Of a stretch of 64,000 nucleotides of DNA, positions 10,352 to 21,253 are shown piece by piece. A model generated the notes under the pieces. That model did no database searches, was not told the origin of the DNA, and worked only from the letters and a program-made list of their open reading frames with translations. This stretch comes from Anodontia alba. Its lineage: Eukaryota > Mollusca > Bivalvia > Lucinida > Lucinidae. Position 1 is the first letter of the stretch. Each line of letters begins with the position of its first letter. Location: contig OZ024825.1 of NCBI GenBank assembly GCA_964016985.1, positions 4,024,056 through 4,088,055 on the forward strand, read 5' to 3'. Position numbers and translations under genes: made by a program.

Positions 10352-10651
10352 GTCGGCCTCGGTGGCTGAGTCGAATACGCATCCGACTTGTGATCAGGAG
10401 GTCGCGGGTTCGATCCCGGGTCCGGAAAGAGTCTTTCATGGAGATTGATCATGAACTATTTTCTACGGCCATTCTCTCCCGCTGATTCAAGAAGGGAAGT
10501 AGTCAGTTCTGGCGAAAAAATATGCAAAAGTACTGGTTAACCGCTTAAAGGAGTAAGCATTTCCCAAGGAAAAGTGTGGTTAGGTAAACTGACCGTGTCG
10601 ACATGACCTTAATAGAGTTGACTAGGCCGTTAAATTCCAAACCAACCAACC
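10352..10651 (+). mobile_element. tRNA-derived SINE (GGCCTCGGTGGCTGAG head)
   Basis: The tRNA-like head has an A box, TGGCTGAGTCGA, and a B box, GGGTTCGATCC. The body contains GGAGATTGATCATGAAC, GCTGATTCAAGAAGG and ACTGGTTAACCGCTTA, and the tail is AACCAACCAACCAA. It belongs to the same family as the copy at 16156. Confidence 0.85.
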
Positions 10652-10715
10652 AAGTCTCGGCAGATAATAAATAAGTGATGTTTGTTTTAGTTTTGTCTTA
10701 AGAGAAATGGATACA

Positions 10716-11002
10716 CATTACGAAAACATATCTATATAATTTTGACCCCCTTAAACCCCATTTTTATATAGTAAAACTGGGATTTACAGAGGTATACATT
10801 ATTTTTCTTATTTCTGCTCAAAAACATAGATTGTGGGTACTCGTTAGAACCGCCTCGTCGAGGCGGTTCTAACGAGTACCCACAATCTATGTTTTGAGCA
10901 GAAATAAGAAAAATATCAGAATTTTTTATCTGAAAATTTTCATTTTTTTTTTTTTTGGTTGTAAAATATTCTATATATTTGAATAGGCGTGTTTTCATAA
11001 TG
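10716..11002 (+). mobile_element. P1 element with 18 bp flanking direct repeats
   Basis: A full-length copy. TTAAGAGAAATGGATACA is found immediately left (10698-10715) and immediately right (11003-11020). The related ~1 kb unit near 12280 has only one diverged copy of that string, so the duplication goes with the insertion. Confidence 0.88.
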
Positions 11003-11487
11003 TTAAGAGAAATGGATACACTTTCAGGGAAGGCGATTATTTCAATTGTTTTTGACTCCCTTCTAAAATGGGTCTACCCCTCTGGCATAATATTATATTT
11101 TAATGTTTGGAAAACATCTCGAATCACCTGGTTATTTCGAAAGATTCTGCCAAGTATAACATCGTATTCTGACGTAAATGAGTATGTTCATATTTAACCT
11201 CGGAAAGAGTAACAAGTTATGGTGAAAATTAACGATATTTGTCAGCTTACAATGCTTAGTTGCGTGATAACACGTATATCGTTTATATAGTAGGTGGTCG
11301 TAATATTTATAGAACACTGCCAGAAGAAATAAGGATCTGTGGGGTTTGTAATATTTCAATAATGACTGCCCAATCAGTTTGGTGAGGACCTTCACAGTCC
11401 GCTTGTAGAAAAAAAAATATCTAGTATCAGCTCTCAATCAAATCCACTGCCACAACTGTTTTTGCCTACAGTGTGAAAAGGGGCCTG

Positions 11488-11556
11488 CTCTATTCTACTC
11501 TACTCTACTCTAGTCTAGTCTAGTCTAGTCTACTCTACTCTAGTCTACTCTACTCA
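11488..11556. repeat. pentanucleotide microsatellite
   Basis: A (TCTAC/TCTAG)n stretch in which CTACT and CTAGT variants alternate in blocks. Confidence 0.9.
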
Positions 11557-11765
11557 TTTTATATCAGATTTCAACCAACGCATGACAAAACCAACAAAAA
11601 CGGCATGTGCGCCAGAATCTTCGTTGTCCGCATGAAAAAAACCTTGGGTCCTTAGCTACCTTTGAGCGCTCAGCGGAGACTCTGGTCAGTCTGGGCGGAT
11701 GCCCAGTCTCATTTGAGTCTTCGCTGGGCGAACATGCCATTTTGTTGGTTTTGTAATGCGCTGGC
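11556..11765. mobile_element. hairpin MITE with AACCAACAAAA ends
   Basis: AAAACCAACAAAAACGGCAT on the left and ATGCCATTTTGTTGGTTTT on the right form TIRs. The hairpin at 11668-11730 is of the GCG-type (GACTCTGGTCAGTCTGGGCG and mirror). Confidence 0.75.
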
Positions 11766-12377
11766 TCATTTTGAATGATTGGACAACATCTCGAATCACT
11801 TAGTTTTTTCGCAAGACACCATCTAAGTATAAATTCATATTCTGACCCCATTGTTAACCTCAGCAATAGTAATACGTTTCGGTGAAATTAATGTTAACGT
11901 TCCAAGTATTTGGACAGACTGGCCTGAGCAAACCGTGTAAACCCAGATCATTCGCCGCAGATGGCGGCTTCTGTTCAGGGTCTTTACTGTTTGTCTGTTG
12001 TCGAGCAGTAGTTTAAACACACCGACAGGTAGTAAAATGACTTATTGAATTTTTGGACAAGTATGGACAGGAGATATGGTGTCCGGATTCCTAGGATAAA
12101 TACGTTACTTGTCACTTATTACTTCCTTAGTTACGTATCCACACGTTTTCTAATACATGTAGCAGGTGGTTATAATATTGAAGAGCGCAAAAAGAAATGG
12201 GACCGGGTTTTGTGTAAATGCCCAGTTCACCAGGGTCTTCGATTCAGTAGACGAGATATGCGTGATGTGTGTTTTAGTTCTGCTTTAAGGGGAATGTGTA
12301 CACTATTCGGGGAGGCAGCTTATACTTAACTTGTTTTGTCTCCTGAAAAAGGGGTCTGGTCTACACTATGTCATATT

Positions 12378-12619
12378 ATATGGACCTAACAAAGCCAAAT
12401 ATGTCTTCGAGCATGCGCAAAATGCACAGATTCAGATTCATACCGCGCATGCGCATAGACTAATTCGTGCATTCGCTCTCCATTGATACATTCTAGTGTC
12501 AAAAAATTCTGTTAGCGGGCAGTGAAGGCCCCGATCAGACTGCGCGGATGCGCAGGCTGATCTGGGCCTTCGCTGCCCGCTATATGCCCGGAGACGTTTT
12601 CGCATTGCGTGGTCCATAT
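12378..12619. mobile_element. hairpin MITE with ATATGGACC ends
   Basis: ATATGGACC and GGTCCATAT form short perfect ends. A GCGCATGCGC-rich arm is followed by the hairpin at 12514-12581 (GGGCAGTGAAGGCCCCGATC ... CTGGGCCTTCGCTGCCCGC). The internal segment GCTCTCCATTGATACATTC is shared with the elements at 13884, 16034 and 56724. Confidence 0.8.
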
Positions 12620-12819
12620 GATATGATTGGAAAACTCTCGAATCATCTAGTTTTGAAAAACATCTGTTCAGTATAAAATCATATGCTGACGTAAACAAGT
12701 AAGTCGTATTAAATCCGCTTTTGGTGACAATTAATTCTACTTGCTACTTATAAGATGCTTAATTACGCGTATATATAGTGTAGGTGGATGTACTATTGAT
12801 CCGCGCCAGAAGCGATTGA

Positions 12820-12862
<43 letters not shown>

Positions 12863-12874
12863 TGTGTGTGTGTT
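12820..12874. repeat. TG microsatellite
   Basis: Uninterrupted (TG)n except for one TA step. The predicted ORFs across it are repeat artefacts. Confidence 0.95.
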
Positions 12875-13254
12875 TAATCAGCTTTCGAGGTCCGAAATAC
12901 GTAAGTTTGCACACATACAATCTGAGGTCCGAAGTTAGAGCGAGCTCCAATACATGTATTTGGACCTCGTTTCGCCTTTGCCTCGTTTTCGGGTAGTATG
13001 TCCAATTAGGAGTTAATGTAACCCGGTACTAGGGTGGACCCCGGAACCCGGTTAGTAGTCGGATTGGGCCTCGGAAAGATAGTGTGCTCGGATGGACACA
13101 CAAGTGTGCTCGTATGGACTTTTGTATTACCTCGCAAGAAGGTGTTTATTACAGACGGACGGAAACACACACGGATCTCTGTAAGACAAACACGGATCTC
13201 TCTTTGAATACACACTGTGTGTCCAGCGAGGTCCTAAAGGCGTCCTCGTTTTAC

Positions 13255-13257
<3 letters not shown>

Positions 13258-13307
<50 letters not shown>

Positions 13308-13319
13308 GTGTGTGTGTTT
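13258..13319. repeat. TG microsatellite
   Basis: A second (TG)n tract with one TGCG interruption. Confidence 0.95.
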
Positions 13320-13778
13320 GTTGGAGGCGGATATGAAGAATATTTGACAGCTTTCGTAATTTACTGCTTGCGTTTCTGTACACCAAAACCCTTCTAAAAT
13401 GGGTTAACTTTGGAAGAACAAGATTGACTGCCATTGGGAGCAAGTGAATTCTTTCCTTTCAGAGTAGACCCCTTTTTAGAATGGAGGCAAAACAGCTGTG
13501 ACAAATATGTTTTCTGGTCTAGGTTGTCATTGAGCCAATTCCGAGATTTTTTAAATTTCATATGAGGGTCACAGATGAGGCTTATTTGTCCGAAACTAGC
13601 TAGTCTTGCCCAGCACACTTGACGCTTCAGTTGATTTTAGTTTTGTCAGTGTGTTCTTTGATCGCAGGGCTCATTCCTTTCAGAATCTATTGGCCGCTCC
13701 TGAAATGGTATCGAGCCCGCTTAAGACAAACCTAAGAAGAAACATATCACGCACTTGTCGTCTGCTGGTATTGACGTT

Positions 13779-13824
13779 TTTTATTTTTTTTTTTTTTTTT
13801 TTTTTTTTTTATTTTTTTTTTTTG
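13779..13824. repeat. poly-T tract
   Basis: Long T run broken by single A bases. Confidence 0.9.
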
Positions 13825-13883
13825 TAAGCTGACAGTGAAAGCCCAGACCAGACTGATTGTAAATCATTGCCTTTTGATTTTCT

Positions 13884-14124
13884 TACAGGCCTCTACAAGC
13901 GAAACACTTTATTCGAACATGCGCAAAATGCGCATATTCAGATCGTCTTGCGCATGCGCAAGGTATCATTTAGACCTTTGCTCTCCATTCATACATTGTT
14001 GTATCCAGTGATTCCATTAGCGGAAAGTGAAGGCCCTGATCAGATTGCGCGAATGCGCAAGCTGATCTGGGCATTCGCTGTCCGCATTTGCCCGAAGACA
14101 CGCTTTCGCATGGCAAAGCCTGTA
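13884..14124. mobile_element. hairpin MITE with TACAGGC ends
   Basis: TACAGGCCTCTACAAGCGAA and TTTCGCATGGCAAAGCCTGTA pair as ends. The internal arm has CGAACATGCGCAAAATGCGC, and the hairpin is at 14019-14085. The interior matches the 12378 element although the terminal bases differ. Confidence 0.75.
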
Positions 14125-14620
14125 TACATGTAACATGGAAAATGTGGACGATTTGATTAATAGGCATATTAAGGGTAGAAAAGGGATATCTTGAAATAGC
14201 CGTAAAAAGCTCATTTAAGAGCTGTGAAATTATGAAACTCCGCCTAATAATATTTACCTATACTGAAAGGAAAAAGAAACGCAGGGTAGAGGTTTTTCCT
14301 TCTTATTTTAACCATTTTTTACGGTGTTTACCATAGCCATACATTTTTACAGATTGTCCTGTGAATGTGAACCGCGGGTATACGAGTCTTTGGTCGATGT
14401 GCTATCCACCCAGTGTGTGAAATCATTCAACCGTGCACTACACAGTGCATTGCACGGACAATACGGAAAGCCAAAATTTCGTGCAAAACAAGCATGTTTA
14501 AACCTTCAGCACAAGATTTCCTCACACCATTTGGTACACTTCAACGATACACAACGCTCTTCGATTCTTTTACCGATTTTTCTTTTCATTTTTACGCTAA
14601 TTTGAACTTTTTTTTCAATC

Positions 14621-15644
14621 ATGGTACGATTGACCGATGTTCAGAGGGGAAGGGCAATTGCGTTGCTAATGCAGGGTCAGAGGCAACAGCAAGTTGCTAA
14701 TCATTTTGGGGTTAACGTCTCAACAATTGAACGTCTTGTTAGACTTTTAAGGGAGACAGGGCATTTAGCAGACCGACCGCGGTCTGGGCATCCACGCGTG
14801 ACGTCGCGACGTCAAGACAGGACAATCCGTCTGGCACATTTGCGGAATCGTCATCTCACTGCTACCGAAACTGCCCTTAATACAATAGGTACGCATAATC
14901 GACAAATTTCTCCGAAGACTGTTGGAAGTCGATTGCGTGAGACTGGTCTTCGAGCTCGTCGTCCATACGTTGGTCTGCCTCTGACCCAGGCACGTAGGTT
15001 GCGTCGTATGGCGTGGTTGACGGCGCATGCACCCAGGCTATTTCCGATGAGGCAGTGGAGACGAGTTCTTTTTTACGGACGAGTTTAGGTTCACTCTCTA
15101 TCGCGCAAATGGTCGACGTCGTGTGTACCGACGTCGCGGAGAACGCTTTGCCGACGCCTGTGTTGTCGAACGGGATCGGTTTGGGGGTGGCTCCGTTATG
15201 GTCTGGGGAGGCATTGCTCACGGGATAAAATCACAGTTGATTATTGTTGCGGGCCATATGACCGCAGTAAGGTATAGGGATGAGATCCTGCGTCCTGTTG
15301 CAGTCCCGCTTGTGCAACAACGTAATCTGATTCTGCAGCAGGACAATGCCCGACCACATGTTGCCCGAGTTTGTCAGGATTTCCTGGCAAACAATAACAT
15401 CGCACCACTAACATGGCCACCGTACAGTCCAGATTTGACCCCAATAGAGCATATGTGGGATAAGCTGGACAGAAGGGTTAGGAAGCGCCGAAATCCCCCC
15501 GCAACTCTCGCACAACTAAGGAATGCGTTGATCGATGAATGGAATAACATCCCGATGCGAACTGTCAATGCTTTGGTTAACTCTATCCAAAGGAGAATTA
15601 GGGCAGCAACGGCAGCAAGAGTGGGAGGGGTGGGGGAGAATTAG
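14621..15644 (+). pseudogene. Tc1-family DD34E transposase, one frameshift
   Basis: ATG at 14621 starts an N-terminal paired helix-turn-helix DNA-binding region (about residues 1-110, including QQVANHFGVNVSTIERL and a GHPRVTS linker). The frame breaks at a run of six T (15069-15074), where one extra T removes the product after VLF. One base on, the frame resumes with TDE. The catalytic triad is D at 15078-15080, D at 15342-15344 (QQDNARPH) and E at 15447-15449 (PYSPDLTPIE). There are 34 residues between the second D and the E, the Tc1 spacing. The C-terminal RIRAATAARVGG segment is repeated just past the stop and ends in a G run (15666-15682), probably slippage. The frameshift could also be an assembly error in the homopolymer. 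Confidence 0.93.
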
Positions 15645-15684
15645 GGCAGCAACGGCAGCAAGAGTGGGGGGGGGGGGGGGGGCA
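15600..15684. repeat. short tandem duplication ending in poly-G
   Basis: GAATTAGGGCAGCAACGGCA occurs twice, 46 bp apart. The second copy runs into about 17 consecutive G. Confidence 0.9.
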
Positions 15685-16033
15685 CACCCGATATTGATTT
15701 TCAGTTTGATTTTGATTTCAAGATTTGGGGGGTAGCTACCAATGAACTTCAATAACTCGAGACTTGTTGATCACAAACCAATGAAATTTGGAACTTTTGT
15801 TCCATACATGTACCGTTTTGTAATCATAGTAAAATATTTAACAAACTTTTTTCAAACTTGAATGAAATTTAGGAATAAAATTTACCCTGCGTTTATTTTT
15901 CCTTTCAGTATATATATACCCATGTTTACATTATATATTACTGGGGGAAGTTGGGGTACGCATTACATACACTTGTTAACTAATGTTAGTATTTGTTTGT
16001 CTATCAATACATACAGTGTTTTTCTTTAAAAGT

Positions 16034-16580
16034 TGGGCCGCTCCCTGCGAAAACGTGTATATTTGGACAGCGAAGGCCCAGATCAGACTGCGCGTCCGCA
16101 CAGTCTGATCAAGGCCTTCACTGTCCGCTAACAGAATCATTGGATACTACAGAATAGCCGGCCTCGGTGGCTCAGTTGGATGCGCCGTCCGACTGGAGAC
16201 CAGGAGGTCGCGGGTTCAACCCCCGCCGAGGTCGGCAACTTTCTTTCGTGGAGATTGATCATGAACTATTTTCTGCGGTCATTCTCTCCCTTCCGCTGAT
16301 TCAAGAAGGGCAGTTGTCAGTTTCCGGCGAAAGAATGTGCCCAATACTGGTTAACCGCTTAGAGGACTAAGCCTGCCCAGTTAACGTGTGGCTAGGTAAA
16401 CTGACCGCGCTCGACATGACCCCATTGGGTTGACTGGGCCGTAAAGCCTCAACACAAACAAACTACAGAATGTATGAATGGAGAGCAAATGCCCGAATGA
16501 GACTTTGCGCATGCGCGTGATGAATCTGAATCTGTGCATTTTGTGCATGTTCGAAGACACTTTTCGCTTAACGCGGCCCA
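16034..16580 (-). mobile_element. hairpin MITE split by a SINE
   Basis: GGGCCGC and GCGGCCC mark the ends. The hairpin is 16064-16129. The arm with TGAATGGAGAGCAAATGCCC resumes at 16472 after the SINE. The uninterrupted relative at 56724-56960 shows the pre-insertion order. Confidence 0.85.
16146..16471 (+). mobile_element. tRNA-derived SINE with 10 bp target duplication
   Basis: The SINE body is 16156-16461. The head begins AGCCGGCCTCGGTGGCTCAG with B box GGGTTCAACCC. The body motifs are GGAGATTGATCATGAACTAT, GCTGATTCAAGAAGGGCAG and TGGTTAACCGCTTAGAGGAC, and the tail is AACACAAACAAA. ACTACAGAAT flanks it on both sides (16146-16155 and 16462-16471). Best copy of this family in the window. 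Confidence 0.93.
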
Positions 16581-16728
16581 TTTAGCATTGTCCAAATGAT
16601 TTGATTAGTAGTCCATTACCTTTACTCATCTGTATAAAATATATATACTGCTTTGTCATCGCTCTAGATAAATCATTTTAAACCCAAATTATTGATGAGT
16701 TTCCACATTTTTCTACAATAAAAAAAAA

Positions 16729-16789
16729 GCTGTGGGTACTCATTAGAAGCGCCTCGTATGGGCGCTTCTAGTGAGTACCCACAACTTGT
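16729..16789. repeat. P2 hairpin
   Basis: Stem GTGGGTACTCATTAGAAGCG with its mirror around CCTCGTATGGG. It is related in plan to the P1 core but the sequence is distinct (ACTCATTAGAAGC instead of ACTCGTTAGAACC), and the flanks differ (TTATCTAGAGC). Confidence 0.75.
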
Positions 16790-17184
16790 TTTTGTGCAGA
16801 AATAAGACACATTTGCCTTTAATTCCTTCTTATCTAGAGCTCTGTAAGCCATGGTATTTTACCATATAATATGGGAAATGAAGAAGAGTTTGGTTACTTA
16901 GCACATTTAAGTTCTGTTTGAAAAGATTGACTACATTTATTGGCCTGCGCGCGAATCGCACCGGTCTCTTAATATAGCTTTGGATTTTTATGTATGGAGA
17001 AGTGTTCGATTAACGCAGAGCACAGTTTGGTAAGTTTGAATATGACCTGCAGTCCATCTTTGGTAAGTTTGATTATGACCTGAGGTCCATACTTAAAATG
17101 TTCAATCGTATTCATATCTGACGCATGCTAATATAAGCTTCTAGATAAGTGTTATTATTAAGTGTCTTATTTAAGTTTTGGCAT

Positions 17185-17186
<2 letters not shown>

Positions 17187-17218
<32 letters not shown>

Positions 17219-17219
17219 T
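17187..17219. repeat. poly-T tract
   Basis: Run of about 30 T. Confidence 0.9.
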
Positions 17220-17629
17220 GTGTTTTTGTTTTTTTAAATAATAATGTACAAACTAAATCTCGTGGAGATCCCAATATGACTAGGATTCGCATATTACTTG
17301 TTCAAGATAATTCATAAAGCATAATAAAAAGAATCACATTGTTGTTCTTTTTTACCTATTACATGTACATTGAAAATTTGTTAAACTTTAGTATACCCGT
17401 GTCCCATCTTTCTAAACATGAACCAAATTTGCGCCGATATTTAGTCTAAATATTTTGTCTTGCATATATATACAGACAGAGCTGTCTGGCTAGTCATCGC
17501 ACTTTGTTTCAGCAATTTTTGTAAGCGAGACACCATTTGACTTCCTGTTTTGGTTGCCTGCGCACCAAACCCCTTCTGAAAAGGGGTTTACTTTAAAAGG
17601 AAAACATGCTCTCAACGCAGATTAACACC

Positions 17630-20600
17630 AAAACACTAACTGTTCATGATTGTTGTTGATGCAATTTAATGTAAATAATTTTGATTTTCCTTCAGAAGTT
17701 TAAAACTTACACTGTACACAGTAAATACCAATAGTTTAACTGTTTATGATTGTTGCTAATGCAGTTTATTTCCATCAGAAGTTTAAAATATATACTGTAC
17801 ACAATTAATACCTATAATTAGCTGATCACAATTGTTGTTAATGCAATGTAATGTAAATAACGTTTCTTTCAGAATTTTAAAACATACAAAAGGCACAATA
17901 AATAGCGATAAATGATTTCGTGATTGTTGCTGATAGTCACTTTTGTGTAAATCATGTTATTGCACTATTTTTGAAACATGCACAATTTTTGAAACATGCA
18001 CAAGGCATAATAAATGCCAATGAATTAACTGTTCCAATTGTTACTGCTAGGCAATTTAGCGTAAATAACGTTTCTTTCAGAAATTGAAAACTGTCACAAG
18101 TAGCACTAAATGGCAATACATTAACTGTTTATGATTGTAACTAAATTATAATGTAAATAACGTTCCTTTCAGAAGTTTAAAACAGACACAAGACACAATA
18201 AATAGCGATACATGAAGTGATCACGAGTGTTGCTAATGCACTTTAATGTAAATAACGTTTTTTTTTTTTTTTTTTTTTTTTTTTTGTTTTGTTTTTTGTT
18301 TTGTTTTTTTGTTGTTTTTTTTTTTTTTCAGAAGTTGAAAACAAACTCACGTAGCAAAATAGCGATACATTAACTGTTCATGAGTGTTGCTAATGCAATG
18401 TAATGTGAATACTAAATTAACTGTTCCAGTTGCTGCTGATATCCAATTTAGTGTAAATAACGTTTCTTTCAGAAGTTGAAAACTGACACAAGTAAATAGC
18501 GATACATTAACTGTTCACGATTGTTGCTACAATATAATGTAAATAACGTTTCTTTTTGAAGTTTAAAACAGGCAAAATAACTAGAGATATATTACCTGAT
18601 CATGAGTGTTGCTAATACACTTTAATGTAAAGAAGGTTCCTTTCAGAAGTATAAAACAGGCATAATACACAATAAATAGCGATGCATTAACTGTTCACGA
18701 GTACTGCTAATGCAATTTAATGTAAGTAACGTTTCTTTCAGAATGTTAGAAACAGACACAAAATGTAATATAATAAACAGCGATACATTAACTGTTCATA
18801 AGTGTCGCTAATGCACTTTAATGTAAAAGCTTTTCTTTCAGAAGTATAAAACAGACAGAAGACGCAATAAATAGCGATACATTAATTATTCATGATTGTT
18901 GCGAATGCAATGTAATGTAATTAACAGTTCTTTCAGAAGTTTAAACAGACACAAGACACAATAAATAGCGATACATTAAGTGTTCATGAATGTTCCTAAT
19001 GTGATGTAATGTAAATAACATTTTTTCGGAATTTTAAAAAGACTAAAGACATAATAGACAGCGATACATTAAGTGCTCATGTGTGTTGCTAATGCGATGT
19101 AATGTAAGAAACATTTCTTTTAGAATTTTAAAACAAACATAATACAATATAAACAGCGACACATTTATTGTTCATGAATATTCCTAATGCAATGTAATGT
19201 AAATAACTTTTCTTTCAGAATTTAAAAACAGACGTTATAGAAAATAAATAGCGATATATCAAGTATTAATGAATGTTGCAAATGCAGTTTAATTTAAATT
19301 ACGTTTATTTCAGAAGTTTAAACATACACAACAAATACCCGATAAACTAAATGTTAACGGTTGTTACTAATAGGCAATTTAGTGTAACTGACAATTCTTT
19401 CAGAAGATTTGTAACATACAGTAAATACCGATAAATTAACTTTCACGATTGTGTCTAATAGGCACTTAATTATAAATAACGTTTCTTTCAGAAGTTTTGA
19501 AACATACACAGGCAAAGTAATTACCTATAAACTACCTGTTCATGACTGTTGTTAATAGACAATTTAGTGCAAATAATATTTATTTCAGAAGTTTTAAAAC
19601 ATACACAAGCAAAGTAAATACCGATAAATTAATTGTTCATGACTGTCGCTAATAGACAATTTAGTGCAAATAATATTTATTTCAGAAGTTTTGAAACATA
19701 CACAAGGTAAGTAAATACCGATAAATTAATTGTTCATGACTGTTGCTAATAGACAATTTAGTGCAAATAATATTTATTTCAGAAGTTTTGAAACATACAC
19801 AAGGTACAATAATAGCGATAGATTAACTATTCCAGGTTTTGGTGATAGGCAATTCAGTGTAAATGGTGGTTCTTACAGAAGTTTGAAACATACACAAGGC
19901 ACAATAAATAGCGATAAATTAACTGTTCATGGTTTTGCTCATAGGCAATTTAGTGTAAATGATAGTTCTTACAGAAGTTTGAAACATACACAAGGCACAA
20001 TAAATAGCGATAAATTAACTGTTCATGGTTTTGCTAATAGGCAATTTTGTGTAAATGATAGTTCTTACAGAAGTTTGAAACATACACAAGGGACAATAAA
20101 TAGCGATAAATTAACTGTTCATGGTTTTGCTAATAGGTAATTTAGTGTAAATGATAGTTCTTACAGAAGTTTGAAACATACACAAGGCACAATAAATAGG
20201 ATAAATTAACTGTTCATGGTTTTGCTAATAGGCAATTTAGTGTAAATGACAGTTCTTACAGAAGTTTGAAACAAACACAAGGCACAATAAATAGCGATAA
20301 ATTGTATTTGTAAAATAAATAGCGATAAATTAACTGTTCATGGTTTTGCTCATAGGCGATTTAGTGTAAATGATAGTTCTTACAGAAGTTTGAAACATAC
20401 ACAAGGCATAATAAATAGCGATAAATTAACTGTTCATGGCTTTGCTAATAGGCAATTTATTTTAAATGATAGCTCTTACAGAAGTTTGAAACATACACAA
20501 GGCACAATAAATAGCGATAAATTAACTGTTCCGGATTGTTTCTAATAAGCAATTTAGAATAAATGATGTTTCTTTTAGAAGTTTTGAAGCATTCACAAGG

Positions 20601-21040
20601 CACAATAAATACCAATAGAAGAACTGTTCTTCATTATTGCAACCAGGCAATTTAATGTAAATAAGGTTTCTTTCAGGAAGTTTGAAACATACTCCAGGCA
20701 CAATAAATACAGATAAATCAACTCTTCCGGATTGTTGCTAATTAGAAATTAAGCGTGAATAATGTTCACGGGCTCTCAGAAGTTTTGAAACATACGCAGG
20801 GCACAGTAAATACTGATAAATTAACTGTTCATGACTGTTTCTAATTGGCGAAAAAGTGCAAATAATGTTTATTTTAGAAGTTTTGAAACATGCACAAGGC
20901 ACAGTAGATACCGATAAATCAATTATTCTGAGTTGTTTCTAAAAAAGCAATTTAGTGTACATTATGTTTCTTTCAGAAGTTCTTAAACATACACAAGGCA
21001 CATTTAATACCGATAAATAAGCTATTGTAAACTTATATCA
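17630..21040. repeat. ~96 bp satellite array, about 35 units
   Basis: The unit reads approximately ACTGTTCATGATTGTTGCTA, then GCAATTTAGTGTAAAT, then CTTTCAGAAGTTTGAAACAT and ACACAAGGCACAATAAATAG. Units at the edges are diverged; those between about 19820 and 20520 are nearly identical. In that core the unit is 96 bp (32 codons), so one frame stays open for 136 codons (19730-20140) as HGFANRQFSVNDSSYRSLKH repeats. There is no start context or splice structure, so this is read as satellite, not gene. A second poly-T tract (18260-18285) interrupts one unit. Confidence 0.93.
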
Positions 21041-21253
21041 AATAACTGTTCATGGGATGGATAACGAAGCAAATTAAAAGCCTGCTCCAAAAAAAAAAAA
21101 AAAAAGAAAAAAAAAAGCAAACAAACTAAAAAAAAAAACAAAAAAAAACCAACACTTGATTAAGTTCTGCTTCTAAACAGTTGTTGATTCGTATTAAATC
21201 TAAATGAAATATTATTGTAGTCAGTTATATTCTGATAATTGTGTAATATTAAT

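Larger units (their letters stand above)
9702..13000. repeat. diverged ~1 kb repeat, about four units, heavily invaded
   Basis: Unit starts share GGAAAACATCTCGAATCACC, then AGTATAAATTCATATTCTGACG, at about 9706, 11107, 11767 and 12625. Later unit parts also align (GTAGCAGGTGTTTCTAATGTTG near 10250 with GTAGCAGGTGGTTATAATATTG near 12160; CAGGGTCTTCGAT at 10329 and 12231). The units have been split by a foldback, a SINE, a P1 copy and hairpin MITEs. This makes them useful as paired filled and empty sites. Confidence 0.7.
14261..15910 (+). mobile_element. Tc1-like transposon, both TIRs present
   Basis: The left TIR begins CTGAAAGGAAAAAGAAACGC at 14263 and continues to 14288. The right TIR at 15883-15908 is its reverse complement with one mismatch. 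TA dinucleotides sit outside both ends, as expected for Tc1/mariner insertion at TA. The element is 1.65 kb including the TAs, a typical size, and carries one transposase gene. It looks young: only one clear inactivating change was seen. Confidence 0.95.

Noticed and set aside
12741..13443. ORFs with CVCVCV or HTHTHT runs.
   Set aside because: Translation of TG microsatellites.
19730..20140. 136-codon ORF with 32-residue repeats.
   Set aside because: It lies wholly within the 96 bp satellite; openness follows from unit length divisible by three, and there is no start context.
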